Numbered from the stretch's first letter, positions 20,968 through 32,346 are shown. The stretch: 64,000 bases of DNA from Chaetoderma sp. LZ-2023a (GCA_034401795.1 CM067373.1:84971054-85035053); one strand, 5' to 3'. Made by a program: numbers and translations. Notes: generated from the letters alone by a model not told the origin.

Positions 20968-22202
20968 TCATAGTTAGCTTTGCTTAAGCGCATCCTAAAG
21001 CGCGTTTAAAATGCGTCTAAATGGTGTCATTTTCTAGTCATTTTCTTGTGGTGAACTACGTAGTCATGGGGTATTTGGTAAAATCTCAAGACGCATCTTC
21101 AATTTTATCTTGACGGGTTTAAATTTTGACACTACGGGTTTGACATTTTGAATGATGGGTTTAACTTTTTGCCATACTCGTTTGGTAGCATTTGAAAATT
21201 TTAGAATAGATTAAATGCGCCATCAATTCCAACTGCAGATCTCCAGTTCTTTCGCCGAGTCCTATTGGTAGAAGCAAATGGGTACTCGGTTCCTAGTCTA
21301 GGCAGACCCGGTTATCAGTACACATTTTCCTCTATCTCGCATGCTTTGCAAACTTTGAGTGATTCTTACAGCAGATTTAAGCTTATTTACATCAATTTGT
21401 GGCTGGATTTATAAGAAGATGTATTTAATTTAGTGTTTCTTCGCGGGATTCGTCTAATTTCTGCATTTTTATAGTGAAAATCTCGATCTATCTAATGCTG
21501 AATCGACGATCGTCTTGAAGTGGAACACCATTCCATTCTGATGACATCATGGCATATATATTTAACCTCGTTATCTTTGATTGGCAGAGACATTGTTGGA
21601 AAAGCCATCAATGGCAAATCTGATTGGTTGAAGTAATGTCATGACGCTTTGACAGTTGTGTACTTTTGGATGACAATTGGATTTGTGTTTTGCCTGCTGC
21701 TGCATCTCAAAAACTACTGATCAGATTTTAAAACAAAAACGCAACATAACCTAAACAAGGATTTCCAGACTTTGGCTGTGATCTGGACAAAAACCAAGTT
21801 GGATCCAGATTGGGTACAAATTTTAATCTACATGTATGGATATATCAGAAACAAACTGGTCAGATTTTGCTCAAATTTTAACAAAGGAGGCTGTGTGATC
21901 ATACATTAAGATTTAACAACCTTGGATGCGATCAAAAGAAAACTTTAGGCTGTGGGTTACAATCTCTGATAACTTGGATCTATCTGACGATGGAAAGTAA
22001 GTGATAACTAGATTGTTTGGTCGATGACGTGTCATAGCAAATCGACCACATTCACTACTTTGACCTCTTTAGCCTACCCCACCCCCACGGGAGGAGCCAA
22101 ATGTAATACCAGAAATGTGGCTGCAATGCTACCATGAATCTCGACTTCATGACAGCAATGAACTATGAAGATTGACTTCAAACATAAAATAAATTTAGAA
22201 AG
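20968..22202. other. Intron sequence, no recognised gene
   Basis: AT-rich intron. About 21710-21900 is related to the repeat at 18291. Nothing else recognisable. Confidence 0.4.
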
Positions 22203-23130
22203 CTTATCAACAAGAGGCCCAAGAGCCTGTAATGCTACCCTTGGCGGTGTAGGGCAATAAGGACTGCCAGCAGAGAAGGCCGCTACTATGTAAAAAAAGG
22301 CTGCCTATATAATATACTGAGTATGTACATACATGTGTACCTATCTATCTATCTATCTATCAAAACTATTGTCAAAATATTAAGCAGGTTGCCTGTATAC
22401 CTTTATCTAATTTCCACTTCCTATTTTTCTTTTCAGATGAGGCGGACATAGGGGTGAACTGTCAAAATATCTCATCTGATAACGGTTGTTGCTAATCACA
22501 GAATTATAAATAGTGATACAATAGGTTGAAGCCTACAGCCATAGGATCATTCCACCCAAGTTTCGTTGAAATTGGGACATTAATTAACTAGGGTTTTAAA
22601 TGGGTCTGGAGTTTAAAAAAAATCCAAATGGCCACCAGAAATGACCACACAAAATTCTGAATAGAAGTTCTAGAGCCAAGTACTATAGAATCCTTCCAGC
22701 CAAATTTGGATATAATCAACCAAGAGGTTATGGAAAATATGCATTTTGGCAATTTATGTCCAGCCAACTAGGGTTACAATCTGTCAAGCGGTTAATGAGG
22801 AGTAGCGTTTTGACAATTTCTGTTAAAATGTTCATCAAATCAAAGATTTTCACACAAAATTTACCAATCAACATGTATACATGTTCGTAAACCGAAAGCA
22901 TTAGGGTCCTTCCAGCCAAATTAGCCTGAAATCCGCCAAGCTGTTAATGTGGAGTAGCCTTTTGAAACATAAGTTGACGGATGGACAGCTGACAGCAGAT
23001 GGTTGCCATGCGTATCAGTGACTTTGACCTTTTGGCCAGATCATCATTGTGTGATGCTGTGCCATTATTAGGAGGCATGTGTCCAAGTTTGGGACCAGTA
23101 TGATTAACCAAACATGAGATACATGTATAA
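22203..23130. repeat. Dispersed repeat of the ACAAGAGGCCCAAG type
   Basis: Starts AACAAGAGGCCCAAGAGCCT and contains internal subrepeats such as CCAAATTTGG...GAAAT and GGAGTAGC..TTTTG at intervals of about 100-130 bases. It is related to 25124-25860. A CTAT microsatellite sits at about 22340-22362. Confidence 0.55.
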
Positions 23131-23457
23131 ACAGAAAAGTTGAGCTAAACGCAAATGGACGTCGCCGGGCGACGTGCAGGGTATTACAATAGCCCGTTTT
23201 ACTTCATAGCCGAGATAAAAATTGCCTCTTGCACTCCATAGTAACCTACAACATGTGTTTGAATTCCATCCACCGGTTTCTGAGGAGTTGCATTACACAG
23301 AGACTGGCGTGGATCGCTGTGAAAAATCTAGATGTCATAAGGGGAAATGATCTGTGAGAGCATGGGTTAAAATTAACATGAGCTCGAGGTTAACAGAAAT
23401 TGACCAGGGCTAGTACACCTTGTAACTGACCAACCCAATGGGAACAATTTGACATGT

Positions 23458-23655
23458 CAACCCTTTAATAGTCAAGCTGGTCAAACAATTCCTCTGCTGT
23501 GATCTTCAGAAATGTCGATTTGCAGAGCAAGACGACTTTTTTTGAAAATTTACCAGTAGAATGACTGGTTCGATATTTGATAATTGAGCCAGTCATTCCA
23601 GTGGTAAAATTAAATTCTTCCCTTGGTCTGCAAAGAAGATGTGAAGGGCTATAGT
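23458..23655. repeat. Family B foldback MITE, copy 6
   Basis: Starts TCAACCCTTTAATAGTC, has GATTTGCAGAGCAAGACG, GAAAATTTACCAGTAGAATG, a slightly expanded centre (TTCGATATTTGATAATTGA) and AGTCATTCCAGTGGTAAAAT. Confidence 0.7.
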
Positions 23656-24104
23656 GGCTCATTTGCTTAATTTAAAACTATGGATAGGGTGTCAAATGAT
23701 GTGCAAGAGTGTGGTCAGGACTATGGGAAATCTAGATTAATCTGGAAGACCCCAATCTCTGACTACATAAAATACATGTTGTCAGCCAATCCGCAATCAT
23801 ATGGATAACCCACATACCAAATTTGGTTGAATTACACCCATTTGTTTGGGAGGAGATAGCATGATGGATGGATGGCGACAAATGTATCCTAATTTGTTCA
23901 AAACATGGAGATAAAGAAAGGACTCAAGATTTTAAAGGTAGGTAGGTAATTAATTCAGAGTCATACTAAAATGTCATTTTCTTTCGGATTGAGAAATTAA
24001 GCTACCAGAATCATTTGACATGCCACATTGTTTTCAGGACTTGTCGGTGAAAGGGATAAACATAGCAAAAACTGGAATTGGCAAGAGGATAAAGCAGAAA
24101 TTTA
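23656..24104. other. Intron sequence, no recognised gene
   Basis: Contains a fragment that resembles the dispersed repeat at 22203 (GGTTGAATTAC, GATGGATGGCGAC). Nothing else seen. Confidence 0.35.
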
Positions 24105-24425
24105 GATTTTCTAACAGATTGATGCACTTTTACCTATGCCCCGGCCATCTCTAGGTAGGCTCAGTCGATGCTTTGCGACTGCATGTGTTGGGATCAGTAT
24201 GTACTTTGAATCCTGAATTCCAAACTTCATGGTAACTATAGATACAGTTAACCTGTTGAATATTTTGAAACTAATTTCAAATAATTTGACTGGGGTCTGT
24301 TGTTAAATATTCAACACAATGTTTACTAAATAATAAAAACATACAATTCGTACAACTGACTCTTATGACAGATTTGGCTACGTCAGCCTACATATGATGT
24401 AATTCATTATGACATCATATACTCA
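24105..24425. repeat. Family A MITE, partial copy
   Basis: Contains CCCCGGCCATCTCTAGGTA, the hairpin core GAATATTTTGAAACTAAT (shortened), TTTACTAAATAATAAAAACA, and a TGATGTAATTCATTATGACA end. Arm symmetry is reduced. Confidence 0.65.
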
Positions 24426-24840
24426 ACCCTTTAACACTCATGCAGGGTTTTTCTAAGGCAGGGCCCATGCACTTTAAAATTCACAATGTTCAATCATTAC
24501 CTTCACACATGGGTCATTGGCCCACTGGATTTTAGGCCATCGATATCGTCCATGTATGTACTTGATCCAACATTCGCCAAAATGACCCATGATTTCTTGA
24601 GGAAGTGGGCCAGTTGACCCCACTAAGCAACCGGATCGGCAGAACCCTGTTCATATCTTCCAAAAATGGCCTCTGCAGTCGTGTTGAGAAATATCTATTT
24701 GCAGACCAAGAGAAGGCTATTTTTGAAAATTTACCACTGGAGGACTGTCTCGATAACCGAGCCAGTCATTCCAGTCGTAAATTCTCAAAAATAGTCTTCT
24801 CTTGTTCTGCAAATGGATATTTTCCTATCAGTCACTGGCG
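24426..24840. repeat. Family B foldback MITE, copy 7, with inserted sequence
   Basis: A left end TCAACCCTTTAACACTCATG is at about 24425. The hairpin proper is at 24660-24830 (GACCAAGAGAAGGCTATTTT, centre CTCGATAACCGAG, complement TAGTCTTCTCTTGTTCTGC). About 200 bases of unrelated sequence separate the two. Confidence 0.6.
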
Positions 24841-25123
24841 GTCTGACTTGAGTCAGTCTTTCACTTTTGTATACTGAAGGACTATGAATCACTGTCCTCA
24901 ACGGTCACTCACCTGGAAACACCAAAGCGAGTGGTCGCCTCACCCAACCCTCCACCGGAAAACTTTGAAGTCTAGATGCTCTCCGAGAGCAGCTAAGGCA
25001 TTTCCAGGTATAAATAGGCCTAAGGGGTGTTTTGTTGTCTGTGAAATTTAGATATTTTTTACTAATTTTCCATAGAATTTTTTTTCCAAACTTCACATCA
25101 CCTGAGTTGTAAACACCATGCAT

Positions 25124-25860
25124 GTCACCCAGAACAAGAGGCCCAAGGACCTGTGATGCTCACCTGGACCATTAGCATTTGAAACATTTGCATTTAAAGA
25201 TACATGTTTCTTTACATTAAACATGGTGGCGACTGGAAAAGTTGACCAATCAAAATTCTGAATTTCGGAAGTTCGGGAGCCTACCATTATAGTTATTCCA
25301 AACAAATTTGGTGGAAATCCATGAAGCGATTAGGGATGATATGCATTTTGACAATTTCCAGTAAATTTTTCATAAAATCTAAGATTTTCACACAAAAAAA
25401 TTGATCAATCAAAATTCTGAATATAAGATCTAGAGCCTACCAACATTTTGGTTGAAATATGTCAAGCAGCCAAGGAAGAGTAGCATTTTGATCATTTCCA
25501 TTTGATTTTTCATAAAATCGAATATTTTCACCCAAAAACATGATCAATCAAAATTCGGAAAAGAAGATATAGACCCTACCACCATAGAATCGATCAAGTC
25601 AAATTTGGTTTGAAATATGTCAAGCAGCTAAGGAGGAGTAGCATTTTTAACATTTCCGGAAAATTTTCCATAAAATCTAAGATTTTCACCCAAAAAATTG
25701 ATCAATCAGAATTCTGAAAAAACGTCTGGAGGGTACCAGTTTAGAATCATTCCACCCAAATTTAGTTGAAATCGGTTAAAACGTTAAGAAGACGCGATTT
25801 GAACGACGGACGGACGATGGATGGCCACCATGGCATAAGCTCACTTGGCCTGAAATTAAT
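25124..25860. repeat. Dispersed repeat with about four internal subrepeats
   Basis: Begins ACAAGAGGCCCAAGGACCTG and ends GGCATAAGCTCACTTGGCCT. Inside, a unit of about 120-150 bases recurs: TAAGATTTTCACACAAAAA, GATCAATCAAAATTCTG, and GTCAAGCAGC..AGGAGGAGTAGC. The same ends are seen in reverse at 37540-40441. No open frame of note. Confidence 0.6.
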
Positions 25861-25864
25861 GACT

Positions 25865-26275
25865 AAACCAGCATGATTATCAGGTGCCACTGTACCACCA
25901 TGCATGTTGCCCAGAAAAATGAATGAATAAACCAGCACGATTATCAGATATTCGTGCTGGTTTATTTAAAAAATATTATCGGTAAGGTATGTGGTGGTAT
26001 AGTGAATATCACTATGAGCAATATATGCTGTACTCAGACAGTGAGATTATATTAGCTAATTTATTAGTGTGGCCTGAGACTGAGTGGTGGTAGTAAACAG
26101 CTGACTGGGCACTGCACCAGTATCATGTCAAAATAGCATTCTGTCAGTGTTTGTGTTGGTACACTTTTTAATAATTTATTACATAATGTACTTGTACCAA
26201 CACAGATCGAATGCTATTTTGTCATGCTACTGGTGCTGTGCTGGGTCAGGTGTTCACCATTCAGTCTTACTTTTA
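25865..26275. repeat. Two neighbouring foldback sequences
   Basis: A short hairpin at about 25927-25966 (AATAAACCAGCACGA / TCGTGCTGGTTTATT). A longer one at about 26080-26275 has arms including ATGTCAAAATAGCATTC and GAATGCTATTTTGTCATG, with TGTTGGTACA and TGTACCAACA near the centre. Ends resemble each other (GACTGAGTGGTG / CACCATTCAGTC). Confidence 0.7.
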
Positions 26276-26282
26276 GTTTTGC

Positions 26283-26845
26283 CTAATGGAGGAATCCAGT
26301 TTTAGCCATGCCTCGCCCATCTCTAGCTAAGCTCCACCTATGCTTTGCCTGCGTTGAGATCGATCTCTGTACTCTCTGAATCTGAAATTCCAGAAAACTA
26401 TACATGTAAGCTGTTGATATGACAACAACAGCTCCCAGTCAAATTAGTTTTAAAATATTCAACATAAATTTTATGCCGACCAAAACTGGCCTCTGCTATG
26501 GCCTTGTGGAATGTCCATTTACAGGACAAGAGAATAGAATTTTTTGAAAATTCACCACGAATGACTTGCTCAATGACCGAGCCAGTAATTCCTGTCATAA
26601 ATTTTCAAAAATTGTTTTCTCTTGGCATCAAATTGGACATTCAATAAGTAGATATTAAAATTTTCTTGACCAAATTTGACTATTAAAGGGTTAAATAGTA
26701 TGCATATAGTTCGTCATCAATTACGTAAGTGTCTGTGACGATTGACGAACTTACCTACGTCATTGATTATGTTGTCATCCTTATGCATCATGTAGTTCAT
26801 TATGACATCATGTGATTGATGGATAAAATGGAAAGATCCATTATG
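26283..26845. repeat. Family A MITE carrying a nested family B copy
   Basis: Starts AATGGAGGAATCCAGTTTTA and has CTCGCCCATCTCTAGCTAAG, the right hairpin arm CAGTCAAATTAGTTTTAAAA, the nested copy at about 26470-26692, then TAGTTCGTCATCAATTACGT and TGTAGTTCATTATGACATCA. Confidence 0.75.
26470..26692. repeat. Family B foldback MITE, copy 8, inserted in family A
   Basis: Has GGCCTTGTGGAATGTCCATT, GACAAGAGAATAG, centre GCTCAATGACCGAGC, complement TTTTCTCTTGGCATC, and ends GACTATTAAAGGGTTAA. Family A sequence lies on both sides. Confidence 0.75.
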
Positions 26846-27044
26846 TAATACTTATAACTCCCTTTGTAATCATATTTGTTTCACTTTCTATTTCAGCTAC
26901 TGTTGAAACATAGCCTGACCACAAACACATGTATCAGAAAAAAAAGTACAAAATCTGGAACAGTAGGATGACAAAAATTTGAAAGACCACTATCAGTAAT
27001 ATATGACCTGTGACCAGCAGAAGAAAATACAGTAAAATCAGTGC

Positions 27045-27330
27045 TGTGCAACATCATTCATCAACACAGACAGTACTTAGCATTTAACCATAAACCACCA
27101 CTGATCACCAGCATGAACAATATTATATAGGACCGAGATAGGTTGCTGTTGTTCTAGAGACTGGACTTGTATTGTTATTGATCATCGATAACAATACAAA
27201 TCTCAAAATCAACAACAGTAAAGTAAACTTAATCTTGGTCCTGTGTAATATTGGCATTGCTCATGCTGGTAATCAGTGGTGGCTTGCGCTACTGTCTGTG
27301 TTGGTGATTGTTTGAACAAACTCTGCATTA
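27045..27330. repeat. Long foldback with about 120-base arms
   Basis: Left arm includes CAACACAGACAGTA, AACCACCACTGATCACCAGC and TATAGGACCGAGAT. Right arm holds their complements (ATCTTGGTCCTGTGTAATAT, GCTGGTAATCAGTGGTGG, TACTGTCTGTGTTG). The centre reads TTGTATTGTTATTGATCATC. Confidence 0.8.
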
Positions 27331-27608
27331 TATCAATATGGCAGCATTCAATAACAATGACATTAAACTTTTTTAAGTGAATGAATAAACAATTTAATCA
27401 AATCCAAAATGACCTTGTTTGACTTATTTGCTGTATGTAGGTAAAGGTTGTATGGTGTTTTCATCATTTCTTTGATCTTCAGTGGAACAAGGATTGAGAA
27501 TTTTTCCCCACTGTGAACAACGGAACAAGGCAGATAAAGGTAAGTATTAGCTTCAGCTTTACAACCCTTTACTGTCCAATATTTGTCAAGAAAATGTAAA
27601 TTTCTGCT

Positions 27609-28225
27609 GAACCCTTTAATGGTTAAATTTGGTCAAGAAAATTCCAATTGTCTCATAAAATGTCAATTTGCTGACCAAGAGTATTCTGGGAGCCAGTCAT
27701 TCCAGTGATAAATTTCCAAAAATAGTATTCAGTCAACAAAAGGGTATTTCTCACGAACACTGCAGAGGCTGGTTATGGCCGATTTGACCATTAAAGGGTT
27801 AATAAATGCCCATTTGCAAGCCAAGACAATTTTTTAACATTTATAACTGTAATGACTAGCTTGGTTATCAAGCCAGTTATTCCAGTGGTAAAATTAAAAA
27901 AAATAGTTCTCTTGGCCTGCAAATGGTCATTTCTCAAGACATTTTGATTTGAGATGCCGGTTTTGACCACTCACTGAGTCATGGTAACGTTTTCATATGT
28001 CTTGGACCTTTAATCCTAAAATTGGTTTAAGAAAATTTAAATTTTCCTATAGAAAATGTCCATTTGCAGAGCAAGGGAAATAGATTTTTGAAAATTTACC
28101 GGTGTCTTGAGACACTCATTCCAGTGGTGAATTTAAAAAAAAAATAATTCTCTTGTTCTGTATATAGCCATTTCTCAAGGCCACTACAGAACATGTTTTA
28201 ACCAGCTGGAGTGCTAAAGGGTCAA
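27609..28225. repeat. Cluster of three family B foldback copies
   Basis: Copy 9 at about 27609-27803 (ACCCTTTAATGGTTAAATT to GACCATTAAAGGGTTAA), copy 10 at about 27803-27980 (centre GCTTGGTTATCAAGC) and copy 11 at about 28008-28225 (CATTTGCAGAGCAAGGGAAA, worn centre). Copies 9 and 10 share a border. Confidence 0.7.
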
Positions 28226-28847
28226 TTGCTAAAATGTACAATTGTTATAACAGCGATTAACTACTAACTCTGGGTGTGTTATTGGTATATCTAATCATGT
28301 TAGAGCTAATTATTCAATGGAACAAACTTTAACAGTTAATTAAATGCAAACGGCACAAATGATCATGGTGAATGCACAAAAATAGCCCAAACTTCAGGGC
28401 AAACTCTTTGTCACTGACTGGAGCAGTTCACTCACTCTGTACTGTACCAGCTACAAGTTCATCTTCAAGTCGTTCTAGTGGTAGTGGCTTCCTCATCGTC
28501 AAACATGTCATCATCAGAAGATTCACTGTCCAACACATTAGTTGTCTCACCATTATTATCAGTGCCTGATTCCACGTTTACAATGCCACCATGAGTGATA
28601 TTGGTTAAAACTATACGACGCAATATATAGTCAATAATATACTATGTACATGTACTGTTAGGCCCTATGACCCGACAGCAGGTGTTATGGTCATACACTG
28701 CCCTCAGACTTTAGCGCAGAAATCAAACACATTATAATACAGGTTGCGAATATCTCCTCCAACAAGGGAGTACATGTACTTCTACTATTGAATTAACCCT
28801 TTCAACCGACAAGAGAAAACAATAAATTTGTTACGAATGTGTCAAAA
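28226..28847. other. Intron sequence, no recognised gene
   Basis: AT-rich. A 65-codon open stretch at 28372-28569 has low-complexity serine content and no recognisable domain. Confidence 0.4.
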
Positions 28848-28925
28848 TTTTGTTGAATATTTTGAAATTAATTTGACTGAAAGCCAGCTTCCAGTCAAAT
28901 TGCTTTCAAAATATTCAACATCATA
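28848..28925. repeat. Stand-alone hairpin core (family A type)
   Basis: Arms TTGAATATTTTGAAATTAAT and CAAATTGCTTTCAAAATATT around GAAAGCCAGCTTCC. Confidence 0.7.
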
Positions 28926-29208
28926 CTTATATAATGACTGTAAAAGTGAAATTCTGGGATTTCAGGTTCAAATGGGTAAAATGTGATAATTCATTGGTTT
29001 TAATTTGGGGCCCACCTCCCTGATAATGCAGGTTACTAGGCCAATATTGGCCCAGTAACCTGTATTATCATTTTTGTTTTAGTAAATATGATGTCACTGC
29101 TAAGGAGAAAGTTATATAATATATATCCATTTATAATATATATCCATTTCGTTTACCCCTTGTCGTGAAAAAACAATAATGTTGAAGATAAACAATCCGA
29201 TAAACTCC
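28926..29208. other. Intron sequence with a short hairpin
   Basis: A short inverted repeat GGTTACTAGGCC / GGCCCAGTAACC is at about 29029-29061. A short duplication of TATAATATATATCCATTT follows at about 29113-29148. Confidence 0.5.
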
Positions 29209-29420
29209 ACAGGCGCTCATGTCGTGGCCCATACGTATGTGTATGGTAGACTAGCTGACTATGACTAACGACCCCCCCCCCACCATACTGATAATATATA
29301 TAAAATAAATAAATAATCTTTTATATATATGTTATCAGTATGGTGGGGGGGGGGGTGTCGTTAGTCATAGTCAGCTAGTCTACCATACACATACGTATGG
29401 GCCACGACATGAGCGCCTGT
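29209..29420. repeat. Near-perfect long palindrome
   Basis: The left arm runs from ACAGGCGCTCATGTCGTGGC through GTAGACTAGCTGACTATG to a C run and CACCATACTGATAA. The right arm is its complement back to GAGCGCCTGT. Arms are about 95 bases, almost without mismatch, around a small AT-rich loop (ATAAATAAATAATC). Confidence 0.9.
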
Positions 29421-30396
29421 GATAAACTCGATCATCGATGCGTGTCTTTGTTTACAATTTTCGAGAAAACTAACTTCAAGCACCATCAGTAATAAGGCTG
29501 AGTTAAGATGCCGAAGTCGTCAAATATATAGGCATCACACTTTCTGATTGACAGTTTCGTTATTCTCCGTTGTCTGTCTACTTTTTAGTTTGTGGCATAC
29601 ACGAAATGTGCATAGATTGATGTATTGCATGCACAAATATGTGTTATTTTCTAAACAGTTGACACCATCTTTGCTAAAGCTCATTAAATATGCGTGTATT
29701 CTCGACCAAACAGACTCGTGTGATACGGTGATACCATTCGCTGAAAACGGGTAATGAACTTACGTACTTGGATATCAGGCATGGGTAAAACAATTATGTA
29801 GGCATGTGCATGTCTATGTAAAAGAGATTTTTGGTTACATATTATGTATGAAATAGTGAATTCGAAAACAACCGAATGTCAGGTTTGTAGATCTTGTAAA
29901 TCGCTTCCCTTTCCATTATAATATGTTACAACACTAGCCGCAACTGATGCATATATTGTTCTAAAAAGTTATGCCTTTTACGTCGGCTCAAATTAGACTA
30001 TATTGTAATATTCCCATTTCAGAGAATATCTTGGTATATTCATCCAGATTTCAAGAGAAATTGTGCATTGAAAATTTATTAAAATATATGCACAGTCATC
30101 ACACTGGCTTCATACACAGTAAAGAATACCCACGCCCATACCTAAGGCACCAGCAACTTTCAGTCAAATTATTTTCAAAATATTAAGTAAGTCCAGAGCT
30201 GTTGTCCATTGAAATTATTGTTTGCTGGCTTGCAGCCGTGAGACACTTAACACAATGTTTAAGCAAGATATTTTGAAAGGGATAAAGGAACGTGTCTGAA
30301 AGTTTATAGGATGGAATCGCAAATGTATTCTATCAGTAAAATACAACATATATGTTAAATTGAGTATTGCTTAGCATTTTATCTATTTCTCTACAG
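29421..30396. other. Intron sequence, no recognised gene
   Basis: A half copy of the family A hairpin arm (GTCAAATTATTTTCAAAATA) is at about 30161-30182. The intron ends TTTCTCTACAG before the exon at 30397. Confidence 0.45.
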
Positions 30397-30546
30397 TTCT
30401 ATTTTGGCGGTATTTCACACCCGTGGAAGATCTTCTGTAATCCTGACCACTTGGACCATGGCGTACTAATCGTAGGTTACGCTAAGAAAGGCAGCGAGCC
30501 ATACTGGATTATAAAGAACAGTTGGGGACCAGGCTGGGGAGAAAAG
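30397..30546 (+). CDS. CTSF: Cathepsin F-like cysteine protease, exon with catalytic His and Asn
   Basis: Follows TCTCTACAG and ends AAG|GTATG; 50 codons in phase 0 at both ends. It reads [19 protein letters not shown], then [18 protein letters not shown], then [13 protein letters not shown]. The catalytic histidine is in [10 protein letters not shown] and the catalytic asparagine in IKNSWG, with the oxyanion-supporting tryptophan next to it. Human cathepsin F has GISRPL, IDHAVLLVGYG, FWAIKNSWGTDWGEK. Both catalytic residues in this part are present, so the gene looks functional as far as it can be seen. Confidence 0.96.
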
Positions 30547-31597
30547 GTATGAAGCTCATTTGGTGTATCCTGAATCTAATACAAAATTATTATGTGGTTT
30601 AATTCAGGTTTACCTGCACTGTGGTTTCAAAAGGCTACATATTAAACCTATTGAAGATTTTGAAAGAGTTTCCATAGAATGACATGCCCGACTGCAAAAA
30701 TAACAACCTCTGATAATTTTTTGTCCTCCCTAAACATCGCTGACGTGTTATATTACAAATTAATCTGTGTGTGCGTGCGTGCGTGTGCGTGCATGTAGAT
30801 TCATTGCTAGGGTGTAAATTTAGATCAGCTTTCAGGTGGTGAATATGCAGATTCCTGTTTGTCCAGTTGACCAAATGCAGCTCAAGGTTTTTGTGGAGGT
30901 AGTGGCTGGGATGGGGTGGGAATTCGGGGTCGTTCTTGGGTGGAGATGGTGGCATTAATGGTGGGAAATGTATCAAAGGGAAGTACTTTCATGGTTCCTG
31001 CAACATTACAGAACAATAGTTGTTGATGCGGTAGACGTATCCCCTGTAACACAGCGCATCACTAGTTCCAGTATTGTATCTATATGTACGCGTGTTATAA
31101 ATGACATGCATATCAGGCATTTCAGGTGAAGCTGAAATTAATTCGGATAATTAATTATACCCACACGTTTTTGAAAAAATGAATATTGCAATTACCTCCA
31201 GCCATCTGTATATACATCTGTTTGTCCATCCGGATATCTACTCCGAAACCATTTGGTGGAATTCAAGCAAATTTGTTATGCTAGTTACCCATATGATTGT
31301 GGATTGCAAGACAACATTTACAAGGGTATGGTGGGGCAGGGTGAGGAGTATGGCCAAAAAGTCAAAGTTGGTGGAATTCAACCAAATTTGGTATGTTAGT
31401 TACCCATATAATTGTGGATTATGAGGTGATGTGTATATTACACTCGTCCTGGGGGTGGGGATGGGCTGGGGTATGGGAATGGGGTTTTAGAAGAGAGCGG
31501 AAAAGTGGGCGAAAGCGTGGCGATATGCGATGGCGTGCCATCGACTACACACTGTAATATTTTGAATGATTGTCATCAGTGTCTTACATAATTTCAT
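30547..31597. repeat. Intron with simple repeats and a short duplication
   Basis: A GTGC/GCGT repeat is at about 30768-30795. TGGTGGAATTCAA..AAATTTG with GTTACCCATAT.ATTGTGGAT occurs twice (about 31252-31306 and 31368-31421). No gene. Confidence 0.55.
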
Positions 31598-32172
31598 GTG
31601 GACATGTATATAATGATATTGAGGAACATCAGCAATATCAGAAAATACTTGACGAAAGAAGCAACTACTACACTCGTTTGTTCATTGGTGCTATCAAGAC
31701 TGGACTACTGTAATATTTGCTCGCTGGTGCGCCAAAGGCTCTCATTCATAAGTTCCAGTCTGTACAGAATACCGCGCCTAGAATTATCTCACTCTCCGGT
31801 AAATATGAACACATCTCTCCAGTGCTTCGTGACTTGCATTGGCTGCCAATAGAGCAGAGAATCCGTTACAAGATTCTTTGTTTGACCTACCAATGTGTAA
31901 ACAACACAGCGCCGACTTACCTGTCAGATCTCATACAGCCCTATGCTCCAGGTCACGTTCTCCGATCACATAACAACAGACATCTTAAAGTTCCGAAAGC
32001 AAAACTGGTAACATTTCTCCTTCACTGCTGCTTCTGAATGGAACAATCTCCCTTTAGATATCAAAACTTCATACTCTACGGTCTTTCAAATCAAGTCTCA
32101 AAATATTTCTATTCCGTAGATCCTCGAGCATGTTATTGCATGGAGTTTTGCGCTTTATAAATGTACCTATTA

Positions 32173-32215
<43 letters not shown>
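31598..32215 (+). mobile_element. 3' end of a CR1/L2-like LINE with ATT tail
   Basis: The C-terminal end of a non-LTR reverse transcriptase is spread over two frames, so there is at least one frameshift: LVLSRLDYCN, then KFQSVQNTAPRII, LRDLHWLPIEQRIRYKILCL, APTYLSDLI. This is the familiar tail of CR1/L2-group RTs. It is followed by GAACAATCTCCCTTTAGAT (an NLP box), TTTTGCGCTTTATAAATGTA and an ATT microsatellite at about 32173-32215, the usual 3' end of these elements. The 5' part is absent, the normal result of target-primed reverse transcription stopping early. It lies in the last cathepsin F intron, same strand, just before the acceptor. Confidence 0.85.
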
Positions 32216-32231
32216 TGAAACTTTCTTGCAG

Positions 32232-32306
32232 GGCTACTATTTGGTGTATCGCGGAGATGGTGTTTGTGGTCTGAACAAGATGCCAACTTCATCCATTGTT
32301 GATTAA
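32232..32306 (+). CDS. CTSF: Cathepsin F-like cysteine protease, last exon
   Basis: Follows TTTCTTGCAG. It reads GYYLVYRGDGVCGLNKMPTS, then SIVD and TAA at 32304-32306. Human cathepsin F ends [20 protein letters not shown] then AVVD, so the C-terminus is in the normal place. The five exons here give 162 complete codons before the stop. The cysteine in GVCGLN is the conserved last disulfide residue. The acceptor lies only 16 bases after the ATT tail of the LINE, so that insertion came very close to the splice site without removing it. Confidence 0.95.
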   Translation, partial: GYYLVYRGDGVCGLNKMPTSSIVD

Positions 32307-32346
32307 ACTTACCGGTACATCCGAAATATGATTACTGTGAAAAGCA

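Noticed and set aside
27481-27545. Possible extra cathepsin F exon before a GGTAAG
   Set aside because: The known exons on both sides join in phase and give the full expected protein, so nothing is missing there.
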